Assembly (NCBI GenBank): GCA_000969725.1
Contig: JXSR01S002993.1
Reading direction: 5' to 3' (one strand)
Origin: Ophiothrix spiculata
Lineage: Eukaryota; Echinodermata; Ophiuroidea; Amphilepidida; Ophiotrichidae
DNA: 25,298 bases
Shown here in pieces: positions 21,401-25,298 of the stretch. Every line of letters begins with the position of its first letter. Position 1 is the first letter of the stretch. The notes under the pieces were generated by a model. The model had not been told where the DNA came from, did not search any database, and saw only the letters and a program-made list of their open reading frames with translations. Made by a program: the position numbers and the translations under genes.

Positions 21401-24400
21401 TCAGCAATGGCAGACTTAAAAATGTTCATGGCCCATCTCTGTTTAACATTAATGGGCTGGATTCCATATCTTTCTGGAAATTAACTTGTCCTCATGGCAC
21501 AAAATCTTGATGTTGACCATACCAAGTTTGTGGCCTGTAGTTTTAAGGTGTTCAGCAATGGCAGACTTTAATGATGAGAGGGAGTGAAAGCAATGTGTTC
21601 TTTGATGCGTTATTAGAGGAGTGATAGCAATGTGTTCTTTTATGCGCTATTGGAGGAGTGATAGCAATATGTTCTTTGATGCCTACATAAACCTTGTCAC
21701 AATCTTTGCATGGGAGACAGTATACAACTCCCCAGGAGATGTCTTGTCTTTGGGAACGACAAGCATTTGTTGAAGTGTTTCGTGTAGTTGAAAGCGGTAG
21801 AGGTGCTGTACTGTACATGCATGCACATCTTTAATTTCTCTGAAACACCTTTCACAAAGGCAACATTTACAGGGACCTACCTTACGCTGGATGTTGGAGG
21901 ATTTAGATTTAAATTCCAAGATATCTTGTCTTTCTAAAAAGTCTATGATCCTCTACTACTAGAAACACCAAATAGGACACATCTACATCCGGTAGTAGAG
22001 AATTCAAAAATCATCATTCAGCCCAATACTTCAGAATATTAAACTAGTGAGTGTTGTGGATCAGTATTTTGATGTCTTCAATGGAGACATATCAATCAAT
22101 CAATGATACACTGTACTTGCATGACATGCATACCCCATGAAGGAGTCTATTCGTACAGGGGACCAACGGCTTTACGTGACTTCCGAACCACGGAGCAAGA
22201 AGAGTAAAGTTTCTTGCCCAAGGAAACAAGGAGACGAAAACCGCCCGGCCCGGGGCTCGAACCCACAACCTCTGTATAAATCTCTTCATTCTCATTTTGT
22301 TTTGTTTTGTATAGGCTGTTGATACACATATTTTTCTGGTTCTTGACATTTTCTTATTTGAAAAAGAAGGCTCCTCTACAAGTGGTCTACGGTTCAAATC
22401 AAGGCAACAATTTTTGCCTGACACTTGAATAGATTCAACAATATTGATATAACATTATTATGAATTATGCTTACTTGACCCCCGATAGCTATTTTATTAG
22501 TTATTTGGTGAAGCGGAGGTATGCTATGGGAAATTATCGACCGTGAAGAGAATGAGCTGGCTATAATTCCCATATCATACAGACGCTGATCAAAAACGAA
22601 TTTATCACTAAGTCAACCTTAATTATCAAATTGGTTATTTTTCTGCTACTTTTCTAGCTTTATTTCACAAAAATTAACAAAAACACTTTTGATGAATGTT
22701 TTACTCTACATAATACTGAGCATCCCTGTAAAATTTAACATTTAACATTCCGACATGCTCATTGGCAGGATAAAATGCAAAACAATGTGCTAAGTGGCAT
22801 AATACAAAATATATCAGGTCATCATTTCTTTCAATTAGGCCTAAAAAATATGTTTGTTTGCCCTCTGCGACCGCCCTAAAATGCCCAAAATTTGGGTCGG
22901 GTATTTTAGTTTATTTCTATTTTCTTCAAACATGTAGAATATGAAAATTTAATATTTTTGATGGAAAATGTAAAATTTAGCAGTATAAAGTCACATTTAG
23001 AAGTATAAATGCATATTTCCTCTAAATAATGACCCACAATCTTTGATTAAGCCCTGCATTGCTTGGTATTCACGTCAAAATCCATGGAATGGCATCATTC
23101 TTTAAAATATATCAGCCGACCGACTCAAAATTTTGATTTTTCCACTGGAGGGCAAACAAACAATTTTTTTTTGGCCTTATGGTAATAAATTCTTGTGTTG
23201 TATGAGAAAACCTTGTCCCATTATGGTCACGAGGAAATATGAATTAGAAACTCTGCACTATAAACATGATAAAATCAACATTTGTCAGCAACAAGCCATT
23301 TGAAGGTCTCACCTTTGGAGAGTTTCACAAAATCATGGAGCATTCTATAGGCAGTGCAACCATTGACTCGTAACGTAGCTGCTGTAATAATAGGCGTATC
23401 TGTTGGTATCGGCATCAGATGATGGGACGGACACACCAGCTCACTCCTCCATGTACCTGCATGATAGTCATACAAAATATAGTCCATTTTAAGCATAAGA
23501 GAAGTCACCCCATCCCTGATTTGATCTGCAGTGTGATCATTTACTCTCAGTGTTGCTGCTGCAAAAATAGGCATATCAGGATCTGTTAGTATTTAATGGC
23601 ATTAGATAGGTCTATGAAAAGGTAATTATAGATATCATAAATCATATCTTCCCATTAGCTTATATAAATATGTATCCAATGTATTAATGGCAGGTAAAAC
23701 AAGGTCTTCTTGTTTAACAGGGTCACTTGATTGCCAACATTAACCTATTTGCCATCAAGGGTAGCGCTAGACCAAAAATCATGGGAGTCCCATGGGACTT
23801 AAAGCATGTAAGAAATACAACAAAGTTCAGAATTTGGTGAGTCCGGGACTCAGATACTCAGGCTAGTGCTAATCTTGTTTGCCATAGACCCTCAAACCCA
23901 AAATCTGCTATCAAATCAGGCTTAAATGAATGTCTTCATAACATTTGGTAGAGGATCAGGGTATACTTGCTCGAGAAACACAAGCCAAAAAACTTTGTTT
24001 TTGGCTTGAGCAAGCTGTGTAGTACAGCCTATCACATAATGGCCATTTGTGCATAAATTGAAAAATACAAATGGTACTTGAAAACACAGAAATGTTTTAT
24101 TCCATATATTCATGAAAGGAACCTTTCTGAATTAAATTTATGAAAATCGCACTGTTCGGATCAGAGAAATCAAACGGTTTGTTGGTTTGTTTACCTCGAT
24201 TACGATTTGTAAACATATCTTCAAACATCATTTTTGTGTGACTAACAACTTTGGGAAGTGTTAAATAATAGGTAAATTTAGTATAAATATCCTTTGTAAT
24301 GCCTGTAGAGGGTTGCAGTTCGTATTTGATAGCTATGATCATTTTTGGGGATATTGGGTATGTGCACTTATGCGCAGGTTTTATTACAGAGCTTGCTTCT

Positions 24401-24583
24401 GACTGTGGTACCAAATCCACAGCCAGATATTTCGGGTAAGGGTATACATACCTAATGTATTAATGGCAGGTAAAATAAGGTCTCCTGGTTTGATATGAGT
24501 CACTCGATTGCCAACATCAACAACTTTGCCTACACCTTCAAATCCACCTACTGCTGGTAAATCTGGCTTTAGTGGATATACAC
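12321..24583 (-). CDS. MECR: trans-2-enoyl-CoA reductase, mitochondrial (3' seven exons, partial at 5' end)
   Basis: The product reduces trans-2-enoyl-ACP/CoA with NADPH in the last step of mitochondrial fatty acid synthesis, which supplies octanoate for lipoate; it acts in the mitochondrial matrix. Joined exons: complement(12321-12487, 14175-14308, 15995-16068, 19372-19474, 20535-20637, 23313-23456, 24452-24583). The exon lengths (132, 144, 103, 103, 74, 134, 167) plus one base from the missing upstream exon make 286 codons including the TGA stop. The reading phase is kept at all six junctions. Family motifs in order are [25 protein letters not shown], the Rossmann NADPH motif [43 protein letters not shown] and the C-terminal SSKQIL. 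Human MECR is about 373 residues, so the leader and part of the catalytic domain lie outside the window. It belongs to the zinc-independent MDR superfamily. Each exon has its own entry. The protein appears intact over the visible part, though pseudo-exons and inserted repeats crowd the introns. Confidence 0.93.
12735..13165. mobile_element. TA-flanked MITE (Tc1/mariner-like?) with an internal tRNA-like sequence
   Basis: The ends are CTGTAAAACATTTTAC on the left and CTGTAAAGTATGAAATTT on the minus strand at the right, each flanked by TA. Both arms carry GAATTTAGTGAATT / AATTCACTAAATTC further in. The middle (about 12880-13000, minus strand) has a B-box-like GGGTTTGAATAC and looks like an inserted SINE remnant. 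It lies in the last MECR intron. Confidence 0.5.
13372..13625 (+). mobile_element. tRNA-derived SINE (second family)
   Basis: The head has the A-box GTTAGCTCAAACGGTAAGCT and B-box-like CGAGTCCAAACCC, a full tRNA-like spacing. The body has AAATTCCCTTGGACAAGGAA, related to but distinct from the TTGGGCAAGAAAC family. It lies in the last MECR intron. Confidence 0.6.
13627..14189. repeat. 166-bp tandem repeat, three units, reaching into MECR exon 6
   Basis: Unit 1 is 13627-13792. Unit 2 starts at 13793 (TGATACGAGTACTC in both) and is cut off at about 13881. Unit 3 starts mid-unit at 13884 (GCATTCCAAAAAC) and runs to the exon 6 donor, with a mobile element inserted at 13976-14129. The conserved pieces are CATTCCAAAAACGTAGGTCT, AGGCTTGGACAAAGGTCTAA and CTTACACTGTGAATTG. 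The last of these is the MECR exon 6 donor region. Confidence 0.8.
13976..14129. mobile_element. 154-bp inverted-repeat element with telomere-like core
   Basis: The terminal inverted repeats are 26 bp (13976-14001 and 14104-14129), matching at 23 positions around AAGTRTACTTTAGGTCCCAT. An exact 8-bp target duplication, AATCTTTC, flanks them (13968-13975 and 14130-14137). The neighbouring tandem unit shows the uninterrupted target. The interior (about 14008-14099) is a degenerate run of CCCTAA/CCCTAAA/CTAACCCTAACC, the C-rich strand of TTAGGG. An 8-bp duplication fits hAT, P or Merlin-type transposition. No coding capacity. Confidence 0.85.
14175..14308 (-). CDS. MECR: MECR exon 6 of 7 visible
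   Basis: The acceptor is cacttattcag before 14308. The donor is CACAGT|GTAAGT after 14175; an alternative GT two bases earlier would break the phase. It is 134 bp, entering in phase 2 and leaving in phase 1. It encodes [19 protein letters not shown] then [19 protein letters not shown]. VTYGGMxxQP and the SLIFxDxxxxGxWxSxW stretch are family signatures. The donor and about 10 bp of the exon end are duplicated in the tandem repeat downstream. An inserted inverted-repeat element ends 38 bp from the splice site. Confidence 0.93.
14712..14880 (+). mobile_element. tRNA-derived SINE, diverged
   Basis: B-box GGTTCAAATCC at 14762-14772, with GTGGTCATAGCATCGGACAT as a possible A-box side. The body has GTCCTTAAACAAGATTTTTATCC-like sequence related to the TTGGGCAAGAAAC segment of other copies. 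In the MECR intron between exons 5 and 6. Confidence 0.5.
15056..15235 (+). mobile_element. Decayed tRNA-derived SINE
   Basis: The body segments CTGTGGTTTGGAAGACATGT, TTAAGCCATTGGCCCCATGT and TATACTGTATACCTGG correspond to the copy at 17876-18072. The B-box has decayed to GGTTTCAAGCCCC. Confidence 0.6.
15351..15863. mobile_element. Dispersed repeat copy 2 with snap-back end
   Basis: Matches 11821-12321 in the same orientation. The 168-bp left end (15351-15518) is an excellent hairpin. Its arms, GTATTCAAACACGCCACAGA onward (15351-15393) and 15476-15518, pair over about 43 bp. Inner arms around TATTTTTATC / GATAAAAATA add to the stem. The loop carries GTTGGCTTTAGCCAC. The right half has no inverted partner. 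It lies 131 bp from MECR exon 5. No ORF. Confidence 0.75.
15995..16068 (-). CDS. MECR: MECR exon 5 of 7 visible (74 bp, short)
   Basis: This exon is too short for a simple ORF scan. I found it by looking for the LALNCVGGKS motif. The acceptor is tttttttttcag before 16068 and the donor is TTTACA|GTAAGT after 15995, an excellent site. It enters in phase 0 and leaves in phase 2. It encodes [20 protein letters not shown] then IKCL, and the split codon gives Q. The usual Cys of NCVGG is Ala here. Length and phases join exons 4 and 6 exactly, which is strong support. Confidence 0.9.
16069..17551. other. MECR intron 4-5, no further feature seen
   Basis: AT-rich intron between exon 5 and the LINE. 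The 95-codon frame at 17069-17356 has no recognisable family. Confidence 0.5.
17552..17604. repeat. Strong hairpin, 23-bp stem
   Basis: CTCTTGAAATAGTTCTTCAG pairs with CTGAAGAACCATTTCAAGAG. The stem extends through GTGA/TCAC with one internal mismatch and a loop of about 5 nt. No T-tract or flanking conserved sequence identifies its role. Confidence 0.7.
17680..19050 (+). mobile_element. 5'-truncated CR1/Jockey-type LINE, interrupted and decayed
   Basis: The translated pieces follow the end of a LINE reverse transcriptase in order. [15 protein letters not shown] and SSAKVLG (17740-17870) come first. After an inserted SINE come [43 protein letters not shown] and IQKRACRI. After a break at about 18305 comes [19 protein letters not shown], and finally [15 protein letters not shown]. 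Stops and frame changes interrupt it. The 3' end has AATAAA and an (ACAA)n tail at 19023-19050. It lacks the endonuclease and RT catalytic core, so it is a typical dead 5'-truncated copy, antisense to MECR in intron 4-5. Confidence 0.85.
17876..18072 (+). mobile_element. tRNA-derived SINE nested in the LINE (best copy)
   Basis: It has a well preserved tRNA-like head: GGGGAGCGTGGCCGAGCGGT (A-box), GGTCTCGTAATACAGAGG, and B-box GGTTCGAGCCC at 17928-17938. The anticodon-loop position reads CTCGTAA, tentatively tRNA-Thr(CGT)-like. The body has TTGGGCAAGAAACTTTACTC, GTGGTTCGGATAGTCACGTT, AAGCCGTTGGTCCCCTGTGC and a tail ending GTGTATACCTGG. It splits the LINE frame exactly: the LINE codons continue on both sides with a short TGGT repeat at the joint. 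Confidence 0.85.
19100..19262 (+). mobile_element. LINE 3' tail with (TCTGAA)n end
   Basis: GCAATTCAGCCTCAAGGCTG, then ATGATCTAATAAATCTGAAT and repeats of TCTGAA. AATAAA followed by a short simple-sequence tail is typical of 3' UTR ends of CR1/Jockey-group LINEs. Only the tail is present. Confidence 0.6.
19372..19474 (-). CDS. MECR: MECR exon 4 of 7 visible
   Basis: The acceptor is ttttttatttag before 19474 and the donor is CTCAAG|GTTAGT after 19372. It is 103 bp, entering in phase 2 and leaving in phase 0. It encodes [15 protein letters not shown], then [19 protein letters not shown]. This matches the family's DIxxLxxxLKxLGAxxVxTEEEL segment, which follows the dinucleotide fold. Confidence 0.92.
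19790..19995. repeat. Direct repeat pair, about 50 bp, spaced 133 bp
   Basis: AAAAATCC...GGGCCCTATAGTTTGCATATGCAACCCCTACCCTGT (19810-19860 region) recurs in diverged form at 19942-19993 (ATGCAACCCTACCCTGT). It lies in MECR intron 3-4. Nature unknown. Confidence 0.55.
20093..20470. mobile_element. Possible inverted-repeat element (about 378 bp)
   Basis: The left end TGAGAACCCGTGCTCGCTGC runs into CATATTTTTT. On the minus strand the right end is AGAGAAGCGGTTCTCACCGC running into CATTTTTATT. These match imperfectly as terminal inverted repeats. A CAAGATGGC motif lies inside at about 20402. No convincing target duplication. In MECR intron 3-4. Confidence 0.35.
20535..20637 (-). CDS. MECR: MECR exon 3 of 7 visible (NADPH-binding motif)
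   Basis: The acceptor is tttgctag before 20637 and the donor is AATAG|GTTTGT after 20535. It is 103 bp, entering in phase 1 and leaving in phase 2. It encodes [20 protein letters not shown] then [13 protein letters not shown]. The [16 protein letters not shown] stretch is the glycine-rich beta-alpha-beta dinucleotide site of MECR; human MECR reads NSGVGQ here. The donor is weaker than the others, with GTTTGT rather than GTAAGT. Confidence 0.93.
20638..21300. other. MECR intron 2-3 segment, no feature seen
   Basis: AT-rich sequence with no repeat structure or coding similarity that I recognise. Confidence 0.5.
21300..22010 (-). mobile_element. Penelope-like element fragment (GIY-YIG endonuclease region), decayed
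   Basis: The minus strand reads [18 protein letters not shown] followed by IKEH, then [15 protein letters not shown] and [17 protein letters not shown]. The GVVYxxPCKDCxKVYVG motif is the start of the GIY-YIG nuclease of Penelope-like retroelements. Their downstream SAIAEHxxxTGH motif also follows. The GETGRxxxxR segment with the catalytic Arg is missing between VYVG and IKEH. A 37-bp triplication and a 60-bp duplication (21358-21418 and 21513-21570) break the rest. Inverted copies of GAATTCTCTACTAYCG and GGTGTTTCTAGTAG lie at both ends (21317-21354 and 21948-22003). No reverse transcriptase part is present. Confidence 0.75.
21588..21685. repeat. 37-bp tandem repeat, three units, inside the Penelope-like fragment
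   Basis: CAATGTGTTCTTTGATGCG begins at 21591, 21628 and 21665 with an exact 37-bp period and few substitutions. Because 37 is not a multiple of 3, one open frame on the minus strand reads the three units in three different frames ([33 protein letters not shown]). Confidence 0.85.
22130..22278 (-). mobile_element. tRNA-derived SINE, head truncated
   Basis: On the minus strand: B-box GGGTTCGAGCC (22254-22264), then GTCTCCTTGTTTCCTTGGGC, AAGAAACTTTACTCTTCTTG and GGTTCGGAAGTCACGTAAAG, with GCCGTTGGTCCCCTGTACG. The tRNA-like head before ACAGAGG is missing, so it is cut just upstream of the B-box. In MECR intron 2-3. Confidence 0.8.
22279..22837. other. MECR intron 2-3 segment, no feature seen
   Basis: AT-rich, with no coding similarity or clear repeat. 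Confidence 0.45.
22838..23176. mobile_element. PIF/Harbinger-type MITE (339 bp)
   Basis: The ends are GGCCTAAAAAATATGTTTGT and, on the minus strand, GGCCAAAAAAAAATTGTTTG, both continuing to TTTGCCCTC. TTA flanks both sides (22835-22837 and 23177-23179), a TWA duplication. Its ends resemble those of the 300-bp element at 3146-3445. No ORF. Inserted in MECR intron 2-3, 137 bp from exon 2. Confidence 0.75.
23313..23456 (-). CDS. MECR: MECR exon 2 of 7 visible
   Basis: The acceptor is catgcag before 23456 and the donor is CCAAAG|GTGAGA after 23313. It is 144 bp, entering and leaving in phase 1. It encodes [17 protein letters not shown], then [20 protein letters not shown] and DFVKLSKG. The AATLRVNxxTAYRML stretch is a hallmark of the family at the entrance to the nucleotide-binding domain. 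The reading frame stays open upstream of the acceptor into a degenerate duplicate of the same exon (23498-23612), so an ORF finder would wrongly extend this exon. Confidence 0.93.
23498..23612 (-). pseudogene. Degenerate duplicate of MECR exon 2 (pseudo-exon B')
   Basis: On the minus strand this reads [19 protein letters not shown], against [19 protein letters not shown] in the functional exon 40 bp away. DNA similarity starts around the CTAATGCC/CTGATGCC motif and continues to the exon's second half. Relative to the working exon there is a 4-base insertion just before the conserved [11 protein letters not shown] codons, which shifts the frame. The second half (RDGVTSLM) no longer resembles the family, and no donor is kept. 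It sits inside the intron between the first two visible exons, in the same orientation. Confidence 0.78.
23676..23755 (-). pseudogene. Degenerate duplicate of MECR exon 1 (pseudo-exon A')
   Basis: About 80 bp match the 3' two thirds of the exon at 24452-24583, including the TACCTGCCATTAATACATT stretch just before the donor and the AATGTTGGCAAT segment. An in-frame TAG follows the GGCAAA codons. A 1-base deletion lies in the region matching HIKPGD. The donor GT has become AT. It is therefore not usable as an exon. Pseudo-exon B' lies about 65 bp downstream in the same orientation, so A' and B' could have been duplicated together. Confidence 0.8.
23756..24451. other. MECR intron 1-2, remainder
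   Basis: Minus-strand open frames of 63 and 107 codons (23922-24113, 24097-24420) adjoin exon 1 but show no MECR or other family similarity. They are interpreted as chance frames in the intron. Confidence 0.5.
24452..24583 (-). CDS. MECR: MECR exon 1 of 7 visible (start of the catalytic core)
   Basis: The acceptor is tactttcatcaag before 24583 and the donor is ATTAG|GTATGT after 24452. It enters in phase 1, as the first two bases complete a glycine codon. It encodes [20 protein letters not shown] through LPAINTL. The PELPAVGG-type motif is diagnostic of MECR/ETR1 within the MDR superfamily. The tyrosine near the start aligns with the active-site tyrosine of ETR1 (Tyr79 in the Candida enzyme, as I recall it). 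A broken copy of the 3' two thirds of this exon lies about 0.8 kb away at 23676-23755. A LINE fragment starts within 90 bp upstream, on the opposite strand. Confidence 0.93.
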
Positions 24584-24659
24584 CTTGATGAAAGTAAATA
24601 ATAAAATCAAGATAAAAACATATAAAATGAAATATTCGGCAGTCCATGGTCCATGTCAT

Positions 24660-25298
24660 CTGAAAGGTCACAGGGATCTTGGATCAATGAGATGCAAGAA
24701 GTAAAAGGTGCTCTTCCTAAAATTCTCCTTGATACTATGTATTCTAGTGGTTTTACTCAGGTCTTAAAAGAGCCTACTTATAAGACCCGTAATGGCGATG
24801 ATCACTTCCTTGATTTAGTGTTTGTTTCAGATCCATCTTTTGTGATTTCATGCAATTCAACGTATAACCTCCATGGCTGTGACCATTAAATACAAGTAAA
24901 GTTAAGAGCGTTCCCAATATCAATAAACCTGTGTATTGTCTTAATAGGGCTGACTATGATAAAATGAAAAATTCCCTTATAAATAGTATTGGCAAATTAA
25001 GTTTTAGTATTGATAATGATGTTGATAATACTTGGAATACTGTTGAGTTTATTATTTAGTATTGTATTGACGACTCTGTGCCTAAAAAGAAGGTTTCTAA
25101 GTTTAAATCTTTGCCATGGGTGAACACAGATATCAGAAAGATGTGTACTAAAAAGAAGCGTCTATATAAGAAGGCAAAGAGAAGTAAATCTGATGTTGCA
25201 TGTGAGAACTTCAAGCAGTGTAGTAATAAGGTTAAGGCTTTAATTAGAAAGAATCATAAAGACTATACATATAAAATCTCTTGTAATGCTAAGCGTAA
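24660..25298 (+). mobile_element. LINE fragment: end of endonuclease and linker, runs off window
   Basis: The translation shows GFTQVLKEPTYKTRNGDDHF, LDLVFVSDPSFVIS and LHGCDH, the C-terminal part of an AP-type LINE endonuclease (TR..N..LDLV..SD and the final (S/C)DH). The linker before the reverse transcriptase follows: YDKMKNSLINSIGKL, SKFKSLPWVNTDIRKMCTKK and KRLYKKAKRSK. There is a frame change near 24890 and a stop at about 25056. It is 5'-truncated, lies antisense to MECR in the intron upstream of the first visible exon, and continues past the right edge. Confidence 0.8.

Noticed and set aside
23275-23574. 99-codon open frame taken as one long MECR exon
   Set aside because: A good acceptor at 23456/23457 gives exact phase and family match. 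The part beyond it is a degenerate duplicate of the same exon.
24097-24420. 107-codon frame next to MECR exon 1
   Set aside because: It does not join in phase to any MECR exon and does not resemble the family; treated as intron.

Overview
The window looks like gene-poor, AT-rich, repeat-dense DNA from an invertebrate animal. The signs are a gene split by canonical GT-AG introns, CR1/Jockey-type LINE pieces, a Penelope-like element, tRNA-derived SINEs, several MITE-like elements with target-site duplications, and TTAGGG-type telomere-like repeats. A marine invertebrate deuterostome (echinoderm, hemichordate or similar) would fit, but that placement is a guess. No bacterial or organellar feature is visible.

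Only one cellular gene can be supported. It is the 3' part of a minus-strand gene for mitochondrial trans-2-enoyl-CoA reductase (MECR/ETR1), the last enzyme of mitochondrial fatty acid synthesis. I assembled seven coding exons by eye: 24583-24452, 23456-23313, 20637-20535, 19474-19372, 16068-15995, 14308-14175 and 12487-12321. All have plausible splice sites and the reading phase carries through every junction. They give 285 residues ending in a stop codon. The N-terminal part, roughly 90 residues by family length, lies beyond the right edge.

The gene is unusual in structure. Between its first and second visible exons are broken copies of both exons. The 5' splice site after exon 6 is duplicated in a 166-bp tandem repeat. 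That repeat is in turn interrupted by a 154-bp inverted-repeat element with a telomere-like core and an exact 8-bp target duplication. The stop codon abuts a 500-bp dispersed repeat, so the proximal 3' UTR is repeat-derived. Introns hold a 5'-truncated LINE with a SINE inside it, a second LINE 3' tail, a Penelope-like endonuclease fragment, a Harbinger-type MITE and several SINEs. Another LINE piece lies antisense in the intron at the right edge.

Left of the gene (1-12300) no protein gene is supported. From 1 to 6.2 kb is AT-rich DNA with a Harbinger-like and a possible piggyBac-like MITE. From 6.24 to 9.11 kb is a cluster of snap-back elements: a 205-bp palindrome, a SINE, an ACCGGT-rich foldback, and two foldbacks built of short repeats around GTTCGCTAGTCCGAA. 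At 9.84-9.96 kb a short CpG-rich stretch with a YY1-type motif looks like a promoter. It is followed by a LINE 3' fragment, SINEs and a hAT-like MITE.

All calls come from reading the sequence. No database search or alignment program was used, so family names for repeats rest on motif, terminal inverted repeat and target-site evidence.
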